A stretch of 64,000 bases of DNA from NCBI GenBank assembly GCA_003427395.1, contig BFEA01000022.1, positions 3,430,948 through 3,494,947 of the forward strand, given 5' to 3'. Each line of letters begins with the position of its first letter. Within the stretch, counting starts at the first letter, position 1. The notes below the pieces were generated by a model. That model was not told the DNA's origin and made no database searches. It was given only the letters and a program-made list of their open reading frames with translations. The DNA comes from Chara braunii. Its lineage: Eukaryota > Streptophyta > Charophyceae > Charales > Characeae. The translations under genes and the position numbers were made by a program. Below, one piece after another: positions 33,342 to 45,015 of the stretch.

Positions 33342-34028
33342 CGAGATCTCAGATCTCGTGGCTCACAACGCACGTGTGGGGGAGATGGAGAGAAAAGGGG
33401 AGAGAGAGGGAAACGAGGTGGTTGGGAGAAGGAGGACCTACTCCTCCCAACTTGACAACTGTCCTCCCCGTTTTCAGGGGAGGGCAGCAGAGGGAAGGAG
33501 TAGGTTGTTAACAGATAACTGCATGCTCCTGGCTCAAATCACGGCCAGGAGCATTGCAATTGAGGAGGTTGGGGTTTTTATTTTTATTTTTTTATTATTA
33601 TTTTTTTTATTTTTATTTTTTTTGTGAGGAGACTTGTCCTCACGTGGTGCTAGCTCTGGCAGAAGTTGCCAGAGGTAACTATCAGGCTCCCGTTTTTTAA
33701 GGGAGCCTGGAAATTGAAGGGTCACTAAGGAAAAGGCTAGGTACAACCTTTTCCCCGATGTATCTGCCCTAGGAAAAGAGCCTAGATACATCAAACTGTA
33801 AGGGGTAGTATCTCTCCAACCCCTTACCAGAAAAATAAAAGAAAAACAGATTTACAAATGGCAGGAGCCCAGCTATCTCGTGAGATTCCGAGATAGCTGG
33901 GAAAAAGAAAAAGAAAAAGAAAAAGAAAAAAGGGCAATTAAAGAAACTTCCCCACACTAAGGTTGTGGTTGTGGTGCGGTCACAGTCAACCCTGGATCCT
34001 GACCAGATCAAGGGCTCACAGTGAGCCC
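33342..34028. repeat. String of at least eight perfect hairpins
   Basis: Successive perfect inverted repeats: CGAGATCT-C-AGATCTCG (33342-33358); CCTCCCC/GGGGAGG (33472-33485); ATGCTCCTGGC/GCCAGGAGCAT (about 33522-33556); CTCTGGCA/TGCCAGAG (about 33654-33674); CAGGCTCCC/GGGAGCCTG (33683-33709); GATGTATCT/AGATACATC (about 33758-33793); CCCAGCTATCTCG/CGAGATAGCTGGG (13 bp, 33868-33901); GGGCTCAC-A-GTGAGCCC (34012-34028). They lie roughly 50-110 bp apart. The stem sequences differ from one another, so this is not a simple tandem repeat. Function is unknown. Confidence 0.8.
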
Positions 34029-34052
34029 GCGATTTTTGCCTGGGGGCTGGAG

Positions 34053-34083
34053 TGACGTCCAACCCTCCTCAGCCACTATAAAA
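34053..34083 (+). promoter_or_regulatory. Promoter-like TGACGT and TATAAA
   Basis: A TGACGTCC box (34053-34060), like plant bZIP sites, is followed 18 bp later by CTATAAAAC (34076-34084). It faces the 54-bp minisatellite reading frames. It could be the promoter of a mobile element. No transcript evidence is available. Confidence 0.35.
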
Positions 34084-34389
34084 CAGACAGCTGCCCCACG
34101 AGCACACTTGAGTGCTGCTGGGGAGCTGAGGTGCTGCCTAGAGACTTCGAGGAGGAAGCTGGAGACCTTCAGAGGAGCGCGAGGAGAGGAGTTGGGCAGC
34201 CATAGCCAAGGCAGGGAGCACTCTGCTCTCCCCGCTTCTGGCTGGTGCTGGTCCCACGGGACGGACCCAGGGACGTGGCAAGGCTACGGCAGTGCGGCAA
34301 AGTGGAATTTGGGCCTGGAGCCCAAATTTTACTAATTTTGGCCTGCCATTTTTCCAGTGCTGCCAAAATTTTACATCGTCAGGGCGGCG

Positions 34390-34750
34390 GCGACGCGAGT
34401 TTTACGGCGGTAGTACGAAAGTGCTGCCAAAATTATGCGGCGGCGACGCGGGTTTTACGGCGGTGGTACGGAGGTGCTGCCGAATTTCTGCGGCAGCGGC
34501 ACTAAGTTTTCCGAAGGTGGTACGGAGGTGCTGCCGAATTTCTGCGGCGGCGGCACTAAGTTTTACGGCGGTGGTACGAAAGTGCTGCCGAATTTCTGCG
34601 GCAGCGGCACTAAGTTTTATGGCGGTAGTGCGGAAGCACTGCCGAATTTCTGCGGCGGCGGCACTAAGTTTTACGACGGTGGTGTGGAAGCGCTGTCGAA
34701 TTTCTGTGGCGGCGACACTAAGTTTTACAGCAGTAGTGCGGAAGCGCTGA
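34390..34750 (+). repeat. 54-bp coding-phase minisatellite
   Basis: About six units of 54 bp (for example TGCCGAATTTCTG at 34478 and 34532) run in tandem with mild decay. Since 54 is a multiple of three, several frames stay open on both strands. Frame 34435-34788 gives an 18-residue repeat of the type LPNFCGGGTKFYGGGTEV. There is no reason to prefer any frame as real. The GTGCTGCCGAAATTT core also occurs in the separate array at 40741-41345. Confidence 0.85.
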
Positions 34751-34788
34751 ATTTTTTTTTTACGATGGCACAAGATTTACGGGGGTGA

Positions 34789-36359
34789 CGGCAGTATTTT
34801 GCGTTGAGCAGCAACTGGGCATTGACGCAAGGAAGGCGCCGCTAGAGTGGTATAATTTGGGGGTGGCGTGAACTTGGGGGCGCAATAACGCGGTGACGGC
34901 AGAAGCGATTGGCAGTGACACTTACTGAAAAGTAAGTGAGGGGGTGTTGTGGCAGGTGGTCGCAACAAGAGAGTGATGTCAATCACTTTGGTGACGACTG
35001 GGGACGACCACCGTCACGTCAACAGGAACGTAATTCGATACGGTCTTCTTGAGTGTGCCGTTCAACTTCACTCAAGGCCAGTGGTCAGTGGTCAGCCAGT
35101 AGACGACTCAGACTCCCTTCACACCTGTGTGCACCCACACATTGCTTGACCCTTTTGCTTTGAATGTTCAGGAGAAAAGGTTGAGTGGGATTGTGGGCGT
35201 CATGCATGAGTGAAAAGGTGGGTCTGATGAGAGTAGTGGGATTTTGCTCGTCTTCTTTTGATTGTGTTGTCTGTGTGTTGTACATGTAGGTAGAAGGGTG
35301 CTTGCAAAGGAGATTGATCATGCCTATTTGAGGAAAGGAAAAATGATTATCTTTTTTTTTTTTTTACTTGTCACCTGCATGAACGTCAAGAAGGTTTCCT
35401 TGTTTTGAAAATGTTAATTATGCAGTGTCAGTATTGTAAAAACGAATTCGATTGAAAGAAAGTAGATAAGGTCAAATCGGACTTGGTTCTTTTCCCAAAG
35501 ATTGACCCATTCTATCCCGAACGACCTTATCTACCTATACCTGTCCAAATGTTACTCTTTTTATCACCTCTATCTCTTTTTCGTCTAAGGTACCCTGAAC
35601 TTACGGAAAAAAAAAAGGGGAACAGTTAAAACCTGCTTGCGGTGAACACATGCTCATCTTTCAAGGAAGCATCTGGGGCGGGGGTTCATTGCTTTAGGAG
35701 CCGACCCTATTATCGACCCTGAGTGGACCGTTCTACGGGGGGGTACTTTGCCGATTCGGTGGAGACGGCTCGACTTTTGAGATCCGAGTCTTGTGCTCGG
35801 GCGAGGAGGAGGAGTACTCCATACCACTTCCTAGAGGGAGAGGCATGCAACACTTCAAGCAATGCCCCTGATCAAGAATCATCTATAAAACAACCGTCAT
35901 CCAAGAAGATTGAGAACGTATGAAGACGAGTGTGTGCGTGTTCAATCTTAGGTCGGCGGTAGGTCGGAATGAATAACTTTGGCAACGCATCTCATCAGGT
36001 AAAAACTAAGGCAACCGATTACCTTATCGGCTGCCTCAATGTTATTGTTTGTAGCCAACTTCTTGTTGGCGGTTGTATGGCTGTTTTGTGATAGTCGACC
36101 CGAGGCGGTCGGATTGTTTTTTATCTTGTGTTGTTAAATGTATCAAATGATGATTTGGATTCTCCCAGTTATTAATCTGGATTGGATGTATATTCTTATC
36201 AGTTGTGGTCAACTCTTTTTTGTGTAATTATGTATAGTTGTTATAAATTTTGTTTGACGATGTGTCTAAGGGACTAGGATAAATAATTTGGTTTCACGCT
36301 TGGTTGAGACCGTCCTAGTTGACCGACGTTCGCTTTGTACTTAGGAGATCAGCGCCCTA
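34789..36359. other. Non-coding segment, hairpins near its right end
   Basis: No gene is supported. Stem-loops GGCAACCGAT/ATCGGCTGCC (about 36011-36036) and GCCAAC-TTCTT-GTTGGC (about 36055-36071) continue the hairpin-rich character. Confidence 0.4.
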
Positions 36360-39300
36360 AGGAACGGACGACGTCCGGGTTCAATAGGTGTTTTAATCGC
36401 GCGTACCTATACTACAGCGAGCGAGCAAACGCCCTCGGCCAACTCACCTTTACAATTGCATGTAAATGCTTTCACACTTGGGTCGGTAGCTCGGTAGGGA
36501 TACACCCCTAAGGGTGGTGACAGCCCCTTAGGGAAGGCAAGCTTATGCCCCGCGGGAACCTGTCCTTTCGTAGGGGACCGCGGGATATACAGCTGGCGCA
36601 CCCGACTAGAGCGGCGAAGGGACGACGTGACCGCGACCGTCTCGGTGGTCCGCGGGATTAATTACGTGTCCTCCCCAAGTTGTCTCTAAGGTTTCTATTT
36701 AAACTCCTGCGTGACATGGCCGGGGAGGGCTTCCGCCTCTTTCGAAAGAAAAGACGGGGGCCGATGCGCTCGACAGCGGCACAGGTTTCAGGGGCCGTCC
36801 GAACATGTGCATGATCAGGGTACAAGCAGGAATTCCCCTACTCGTGTCATGAAAAGCCAGGCCGAAGAGGTCAACGTGCGTAAGAAGGTGGGGTTCGTGG
36901 TTGTGGCTTCCCCCCCACTGCTTCGCACTTGGAGAGTGTCAAAAGCCTAGGAGAACATTCCGAGCGGACCTGAGGGACTGCAGCCTAAGAGTAGCAGGAA
37001 ATGCCACGAGCGCACGACCCACCACCCGTCGTTTCCTGCGAGAGATTTGGGTGTAAGTATGTTGCAGGGACCCAAAAGTGAGGATGTTAAACTGAGCGGG
37101 ACGAGGTCAAGGCGCAGTGGCGAGGCCGAGGGGTACGTGCGGCTGGTCATATGGGAAACCCACATTCAGGCTTTAAAATTCTCATTTGGAATTTTGGCCG
37201 CTATCACCGAGATTTGTACTGGGCCCGCCTATCTGGGTCACGTGCTGCATGGCTTTGCAGCGGGTCTGCGCCCTACTGATCGTCGCGGCATAAAGAATCA
37301 CCCCGACAGCCGATCATAGGTCGTGCGCCTCAGTGCCATACGTCTTTGAGGTTGATAGTTCAGCGCATGGGTTGTTACACACTCCCTAAGGGAGATTGAC
37401 TTTAGTAACCAATGTTTCACTGCTTGTATCAGACGACATCTCTTCGCAGCTCTGGATTAGTGCAAGTGGCGACTTGCGGAGAAACGAGAGAGACTGATGA
37501 ATCCTGGTTGAGAGTCGCGTCGGGTACACGCTGCATGGAGCAAGAGATAGCGGGGCGACGAATCAGGCACGATCGAAGAAAACATATATCGCCCGATCCT
37601 TACCAGAATTGAGCGAGGGAGGAAGCGTTTTGGGGGTGTCAACCCCAAACGAGTCGGATAGAGAGCTTTGTTTGGTGGTCGGGTCAGAAGGATAGGAGAT
37701 AAAGGAGAACGTGCGTGCGAAGGAGAGGTCGGAAGTTGGTTATGGCAGGGATAAAAGAAGGGGGACTTCACTCGATCCTGCACAGAATCGAGCGAACCAA
37801 AAAGTAGACTTGGGGTCTGTGGGTTCGGCGAGTCAATTGGTAATGATAGATTCGGACTAGGCACGATAATTCTAGCGGAGGAGGTTGGACAGGCTGTGCG
37901 GTGGTGACACGGGAGAAGAAGATAGTTGTTACTCATCTTTAATGAGATTGAGAGTAAAGAGGTGTAGGTGAGAGGCTTAGGAGGTAGGCGAACCCAATGG
38001 TGAAGACGGATTGAGAAATTGGTGGGTAGATCCGATAGTAAGGCAAGTTGTTACGTAAAAGTGGAGTGGACCTACTCGTATTTTATGGACGGATTCGTTC
38101 GATTCTGCACAGCCTGTCGGAGGAAGTATTGTGGGGTCGGCCGCGGGGTTAGAGACCTACCTGCTGGCCAGTGTGCTGATCAGCCTATCGATGACAGTAG
38201 GCCCTCTCTGCCTCTCTGCACACACGGTAGGATAGTGGCGGACACATCCGCGTATATGCGGAAGATTCATTTACATATTAACGATTGGATAATCACGACA
38301 TGCAGTGTAGGGCCGACAGGTGCCTCTTGGAACGTGGTGTTGCTCTCTTCATAGTGGTTGGGATCATACTCCTCTAGATGGCAGTGCCCGTCATCGTGAT
38401 CACCTCGGGCATGCAAGCCGGCCTCGAGGTGTTACCAACCACAGCGAGGCAAGATGCGCCCTCAATTTTGCACACCTGCGGAGATGTGGCTTGGGTAAAT
38501 GAGTTTGGTCGAACAACTGGGCAAGTGAAGAAGGAGACTTAGGGGTCCGATACTTATCTGCTAAAGGCAACGACCCGGTGGCTGAGGAGGGGACGTACCG
38601 TCGGCCAACATTCGGTTGGGGGAGGGGGACTAGAGTAAGAAAGCAGGGTGCGAGGTTGCGATCTTACCTGCCAGGGGGTGTAAAGCCCGACCATCAAGCA
38701 GGCCTTCAGCAGGCTAGCGCAGAGGCTGCAGTTCTGTCTGCTAGCCGATATGTTGTTTATCCTGTCAGCCTGTGCAGCGGCAGGGCAATCACGAAGGTGC
38801 AGACTTACCTGCGGACCAGTGCGCGTCCCACTCTGCAAACTAAAGTTGCGAGAAGGTATACTTGTTTGTTGGGAAGGGCAACGAGAGTCAAACGGCAACG
38901 GTTGCGGACTCACCTTTGGTGGATATCGCTGCTCCCTACTGAACAATACCATAGCAGGTCGACGGCGGGGTAAACACTAGGTTGTTGAACGGGGCATGGC
39001 TCATCCTACCAAGCCGAATAGTAGGTAGTGAGCCGCAAGGCTGCAGACTTGCGGAAGGGCTGAGATTATGAGTTGATTGAAGGGGTGTCTCTACTACAGT
39101 ATGAGGGGTCGTCCAGGAATCAGCAGTTAGCAGTTTGATTTCTGTTTGACCAAGTTGATGCTGCATCCTTGGCCATCATTGCGGGGCCCTAAGGCGAATG
39201 AAGGAAACAAGGCCCTCTTCTAAGAGTTGAGTCAGTCCCTCTCCTGTATCTCGAGAGTCTGAAACCCCTCCTCCTGCCCTTCTTACTCTAAGTCTAGTTT

Positions 39301-40420
39301 AGTTCTGAGAGGAAGGCGGCAGGTGGGATTGCAACCCGTAGGACTGCAGCAAGACTCTGTGGGGAGTTAGCCCACCGATTGTGGGAGCTCTGCCGGAACT
39401 TAGGAGGAGTTCTGGAGGCAGGGAACTGAGAGGTAAAAGTTTCATCTCCTTCTATCAACCCAATATAACCCCTATCTGTATCTCTTGCTATGTTTGATTG
39501 AGTATACTGCTTGTACCCTTACTTTGACTTTGAGTTTGACTTTCAGGACTTAAATCAGCCTTAAATAAAGGAATGTATGGGTAATGTAAGTTTCGGTTTT
39601 GTTGTTTGACTGAAAGCAGATTGTGGGATTGCATCTGGGGGAAAGATGGGAGGAAGGTAATTTTGCTTGAGTTTGACTGGATCAATTAAAGGTCGGGCAA
39701 GTCTCCATAAGTTTGGGGAGGCCCAGTGCTATGTTTATTTTTGAATCACCTCGAGGACTAGACATGTTCCATAAGTTTGGGTGGTCTGGTTGCTTTGACT
39801 TGTAAGGGTTATTTGTGATTGATTTTTTATGAACCATGCACTGTCCCTTAAGTTTGAGTGTCATGGTTGGCTTGTTTATTGTGGGTTTTCTCAGTTTCTT
39901 TTGGTTCTGGGCGAGGGGGTCTGAGCATGTTCCATAAGTTTGGGTGGCTCAGCCCCTTCCTATTTTATTTAAGAGAACGAATCAGGCAGAGGACCAGACA
40001 TGTTCCATAAGTTTGGGTGGTTTTTGTTCAATGTCACGCACATGCTGGAACCAAAATGTTATAATTTGGCTATATTTTATTACTATCCTACTTATGAACA
40101 GGCTAGGCAGACAGGGTTCTATAAGTTTGGGTGGTCTGACTATAGCTTGTCACAAACTGAAGAGACTATGAATTAAGATTTTAATTGTGGTACGAATGGG
40201 CAGATTGAACCTTGGGCTAAAGATGATCGGTTCAGTTATATACTACCTCAAAAGACTAAATGCAGACAATTATATATAATTGGGTTATCCTAAACAGTTT
40301 ACGACTACTAGGGCGGCCTAGTCATATGCCCAAAGAAAAGAAAAGTTGTTGTGCCCTTTGTTTGTGTATATTCAATGGTTAAGTCATGCATTTTCCATAA
40401 GTTTGGGTGGTCTAGCTTTA
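36360..40420 (+). repeat. Large non-coding repeat family, copy 1
   Basis: The left part (36400-36720) matches 42700-43060 in order: CTACAGCGAGCGAG-AAACRCCCTCGG, GGTAGCTCGG-GGGATAC, CCTRTCSTTTCGTAGGGG, GCTGGYGCACYCGRC-GAGCGGC. The right part (39180-39440) matches 43865-44130: GGGCCCT, CTCTCCTG-GAGTTGAGT, ATCTCGAG-GTCT-AAACCCCTCC, GATTGCAACCCGTA, TTCTGGAGGCAGGGAAC. It ends in an array of CCATAAGTTTGGGTGG motifs. No coding frame is shared between copies. A decayed non-autonomous LTR or LARD-type element is possible. Confidence 0.7.
39704..40415 (+). repeat. Array of CCATAAGTTTGGGTGGTCTG motifs (copy 1)
   Basis: Seven occurrences lie at about 39704, 39769, 39847, 39932, 40003, 40119 and 40394, with irregular spacing of 65 to 275 bp. 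The ~20-base motif is much better conserved than the spacer between units. This suggests a protein- or RNA-binding site rather than plain tandem duplication. Confidence 0.8.
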
Positions 40421-40740
40421 TGTGTTATGTAAGTTGGGTATAAAGGGATAAAATTATCGAAAGACTATGAACTATTCCTTGAAAAGTTTGACTTTGGGCT
40501 GGTGAGAGTACTTACTTTTGTGGTTTGTCTTTGCATGTGACTGAGTGAAATTACTACTTTGTTTGAGTTTCAGTTGACACGTAGTTGTTTTAGATGCTCG
40601 CCACGTGCTACAGCCAAAGGAGTTAGTTTCAATTCCTGCATTTTGTGGGCTAAGTTTATTTTACTTAGGTCAATTTTTGCATTTTCTGGGATTATTTATT
40701 ATACTTGGTCTTGAATAAATCTTGGTAATCCACTTTCTCT

Positions 40741-41345
40741 ATGGGAAGCGCTGCCGAAATTTCTACAAAACCAAGGAGTTGGTCAGATTTTGTTTTTTTT
40801 AAGTTCAAATTGTCTGACTTTTATATATGGCTTAGTAAAAATTTGGAAAGTCTCATATTCTAAAGGGAGTGCTGCCAATTTTTTTGCTTATTTAGGGAGT
40901 TAGACAAAATTGGACCTTGAGAAGTCAAAGTCATTTTAGATTATGAACTTAGCTTTGTATAAACCTTGGATTAACATTTTTCTAAAGGGAATGTTGCCAA
41001 AATTTTTACAAATCTAAGGAGTTAGTTAAATTTTGTCTTAGTTAAACTCAGGATTTGCTCTGGGTTCATATCTGACTTAATAAAAATCAGGAAAGTCTTC
41101 TTTTCTACAGGGAATGCTGCCCAAATTTTTACTAATTCAGGGAGTTCGACAAAATTTGACTTTCCAGAATGAGAGATTGTTTTTTGTTTTCATATTTGAG
41201 TTAATATAAATTATGAGCAGGCACTTTCCTACCGGAAGCGCTGCCGAAATTTTCTTAGTTTAAAGGAGATAGATTATATTTTGACAGGTGACAATTCTGG
41301 CAATCCACCCTAAATAGGAGAAATGCTGCCATAAGTCTACCTTGC
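40741..41345 (+). repeat. ~122-bp period array with GCTGCCGAAATTTT core
   Basis: The core recurs at 40749, 40870, 40992, 41115, 41239 and 41323 (spacings 121, 122, 123, 124 and 84). Each is followed by AAGGAGTTRGNNAAATTTTG. The same core is the conserved part of the 54-bp minisatellite at 34.4-34.75 kb. Confidence 0.8.
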
Positions 41346-42599
41346 ATTGGTGTTACTTAGAGGTAGACCTAGGTCTAACTTGTAGGAGGACCTTGGGTGA
41401 GAATGTGTCATGGAGTTTTATTCTCCATACACTTATGCATTTAGCTTGGGTATTGGCATATCCTGTGTTATACGTCCTCTTGATCGTTTGATTCAGGATC
41501 TGGACTAGATTCAGCTTGATCCCACGAGGATCATTTTTTGTTATCACTGATAACATGTCGGTTGTCGATTCGTCGGTCTACGACTCAATTCTAATTCATC
41601 CTCAATACCCAACCTAAAAGGTTATAGCCCTGGTGGTTTCTATTGTTTTATTAAGGTTTTCACCCGGATTTTTATTGAATGACCATTTAACAAAGGTACT
41701 GAGTATTTAATTATGGAAGGTTGGACAAAGGTTGGGGTTTGCATGGCTAAAGCAAGGGGTATGAGTATAGAGAATGGTTGAAGTTGAATCCGTGTAGTGT
41801 ATAGACTTTTGGTTGACTCTTTGATGTGATTGCAGGTATGTTCTGTGGTTCGGACTCTGGATTTGACTACCTGCGATTACATACATATATATGGTTGTGA
41901 AGAGTCTCACTGTGATTGTGAGAAGTGATCGTCACATACTTTTTTCCCACTATCCATATATATTCACATACCTATGTTTGGGTGTTCACGTGGCCTGAGG
42001 GGTCCATGCTTAAGGGTTTAAGCGGGGTCGAGATTGAGAAAAGAAGGAAAACCCTCTTTATTGTTGTATGCTTCTTAAAGAGATTTCTTAGTCGCATGTT
42101 AGTCTTGCGCCTGGATTCGAGGTCCTTGTCTAGGACATCCCAGGTCCTAGACTCTGCATGGAAGGGATCACCCCTCCGTGCAGAGCCTACTTGACTTGCC
42201 TACCAAGACACTCAACATAAAGGTCAGGGGTGCCGCGGAGGCCGCACGGTTGTTTCTTCAGCCGTGCAATATCGTGAAGGGGTAGACCTTCATGATATTT
42301 CGAGTTTGACACTTGAGTGTCATAAGCAGTACTCGAACCCACGAGGAACCGCTTGATTATGGACACTACATAGTATTTCATCATCGCGATTGCTTGCATA
42401 TTCATACATTGCTAGTCGATATGGGAAGGCCCTGCGTCCGCGCGGTTTTATACTAAGTCTCGCGCACGTTGCATATCCGATTTCCGCATCGAAAGTTATG
42501 GGATGACTATTGAAGAGACTAGGATTGTGTGCGTTGTTTTGTTTGTGTCGTTGTGTGTGTGTGTGTGTGTGTGTGTGTTTTAATTTTTATATTTTTAAG
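41346..42599. other. Non-coding spacer with stem-loops at 42.12-42.32 kb and (GT)n
   Basis: Consecutive stem-loops: CTCTGCATGGAAGGG/CCCCTCCGTGCAGAG (42152-42185, two mismatches), GCACGG/CCGTGC (42244-42267), AATATCGTGAAGG/CCTTCATGATATT (42268-42299, one mismatch). (GT)n lies at about 42550-42577. No gene is supported. Confidence 0.6.
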
Positions 42600-45015
42600 T
42601 GGTGTACGCGTGGTGCGTGGGATGCGTCCTAGACGACGGGTTGCGCTTGGTACCTCAGCCCCCCAAGGCGCCGGTTCGCATGCGGGTCCGATAGAGGCGT
42701 AAAACCGTGCGTACCCCCTATGCTACAACGAACGAGAAACACCCTCGGTTGGTTCACCTCTGCGATTGCAGCCGATTAACTTTCGTATTATGGACTGGTA
42801 GCTCGGAGGGGATACGCCCACTGAAGGGAGGTAACAACTCTCTTAAGGTGGAGGTAAGTCTTGACTCGCGTAGTTCAAACGGATTACTGGGGCAAAATTC
42901 CAGCCCTATCCTGTCGTAGGGGCTCGAGAGAAGTATGGCTGGTGCACTCGGCCGGAGCGGCTTGCGGAGGCTCCATATGCATTGCGACGAGGAGCATACC
43001 AACTCCTGTGTGACGCGGCCGGGAGGGTCCCGCCCCGTTTTGTGCAGTGCTGGACCGATGCACTTGACACTGTCTTTTTAGTTATTGTTTCCGTTAGCCA
43101 GGGGACTACCAGGTGGGCCGTTGCCTCCCTACGGGTTGATGTCGTGGACTTCGGATCCGTACCCGTGTTGTACCGGTACTGATGAGCCAACAATCTGTTG
43201 TTGTTGAGGTGTTGCTCTAGGTGGTTTTGATCGTTATGCTCGTCTTCCATGTGATGATATTAAATTGAATTATTTAAGCATGTGTACCTGGCCATATCCT
43301 CGAGGCACGTTCGTTGTAGTCTGCAAACCCGGCGGGGAGCTCGGAGGCAGGGGGCATGTCTTCGTGGATTTTAGCAGTAGACTCATTCTCGTTCTGCACA
43401 ATTGATAAGTGTTGAATTGTCAGGTTTCCTGCTGCTTCTGTCTGACAAAAGTTACCGTTGTGTCTCCTTTTGCTATATTTTCGGAGCTATACCCGCGCCT
43501 TTCTATGTGTCATGGCTCTTGCAGTGCTTATGTTGTGCGTTGCTGTGTATACTGAGCTGGCAGTGTGCTTCCTGTTGTGCCTTGTGGCCGTGTGCGATTG
43601 CTGTGTTAGGCTAAGTTTGCAGATTTTCAGCGTTTCCACTTGCATCTCGAATAGAGCAAGGGGCCGTGCTCTATTTGAATGTAACCTCTCTAGACTTCAT
43701 AACTGCGTTTTGGTTAGAGGGTGGACTACGGCAATTAAGTAGAGGGTGGAGCTTCTGCAGGAGGGTCATTGCCACCAAGAGAAGAGCCGCTTGGGTACTG
43801 TTGCGGGATTTTTGGCTGAAGTTTGACTTCAGCTGGCAGACTTGTTACACGTTTTGACCACCATTTTAGGGCCCTCAGGGGCATCGAGGAATCAAGTCCC
43901 TCTCCTGCGAGTTGAGTATGTACCCCTCCTATATCTCGAGCGTCTCAAACCCCTCCTTCTGTCTTTCTTATTCCAAGTCTAGTTTGTGAATCTGAGAGGA
44001 ATGTGGCAGGCGAGATTGCAACCCGTAATCCGCAGGAAGACCTTGTGGGAGGTCAGCCCATTGATTGAGGAAGCTCTGTCGGAGCCAAGGCGGGGTTCTG
44101 GAGGCAGGGAACACTCAGGTATACGATCGATTTACGTTTCTGATCCCATCCCCTAAACTGTACTACCTTCTATCTATGTGTCTGAGAGTATGACTGAGAA
44201 AACTATTAACTTTATGTGTTTTATTTTTATGACTTGATCTGAAAGGTTATATCGACATGTATATATGATAATTCTGATTCTTTGTGTGAATTCAAATAGA
44301 AATGAAAGGGAGGAGGCGGGAGGAAGGTGTTTTGCTTGTGTTTGACCGGGTCAACCAAAGACCGAGTCACTCTAAGTTGAGTGGTTCAGTGCTATGTTTC
44401 ATTTTTGTCTGCTGGGCTGAATACATGGCCTTTGAAGGATTGAGCCTATCCTAAGTTGGACGGTCCAATTTTGGTGTGTGTTTTTTTCTCAGGGAGACAA
44501 AGGCATGAGGCTATGCGTACCCCTAAGTTGGGGCGGCCTAGCCGTAAGCTGTGAATTTAACGGTGTAACCAAATTTTAAAAATTAATATATATATATTGT
44601 ATGCATATGACAAACTTACATCCTAAGTTGGGAGGTTCATTCAATAAGTCAGTTATGACAAAAAGATAATGAAAAACAAATAAAGAATATAATGTGAAGG
44701 TAACCCGGACAGACTGAACGTACCCCTAAGTTGGGGTGGTTTAGTCCTATGCCCGTAATAACATAAAAGGCGGCGAGTTAGTATAAAATTTCCTTATCTC
44801 TAAACACAACTGAGGCAGGGTTGGATGTCTCCCTAAGTCGGGTAGGTCTGTTTATCTACCTAAGAAGAAAGAAAGTTGTAAAGTTTGTGCAAAGTATTTA
44901 TGATTGTTTGAAATGTTGTTACGGAGGCTAAGCGTACCCCTAAGTTGGGACGACTTAGTAATACGTCGTTGTAACTTGTTAGGGAGATCAGGCGTACCCC
45001 TAAGTTGGGGGGCCT
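42600..45015 (+). repeat. Large non-coding repeat family, copy 2
   Basis: This is the second, shorter copy of the 36360-40420 family. About 1.7 kb of copy 1 (within 36.7-39.2 kb) is missing or replaced here. It ends in the CCTAAGTTGGGG array. Frames such as 43402-43742 (Cys/Leu-rich) have no counterpart in copy 1 and are taken as chance. Confidence 0.7.
44371..45015 (+). repeat. Array of CCCCTAAGTTGGGGNGGCCTAG motifs (copy 2)
   Basis: Eight occurrences lie at about 44371, 44451, 44520, 44631, 44725, 44831, 44938 and 44998. The motif is partly palindromic: CCCCTAAG/TTGGGG and CTAGG-like ends. Compared with copy 1 it has lost one T of AAGTTT, and it is usually preceded by GCGTA. The change is consistent across units, as if homogenised within the array. 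Confidence 0.8.

Noticed and set aside
34292-34788. Three overlapping frames (both strands) through the 54-bp repeat
   Set aside because: Openness follows from a period divisible by three; no frame has independent support.
35985-36005. Minus-strand CTGATGAG as a hammerhead core
   Set aside because: No stem II followed by GAA; lies in unrelated context.
43181-43220. CTGATGAG near GTTGTTGTTGAGG as another hammerhead
   Set aside because: No GAA box and no pairing stem II.
42707-43250. Frames shared with the 36.4-kb copy of the large repeat
   Set aside because: Indels between the copies are not multiples of three and stops differ, so the family appears non-coding here.
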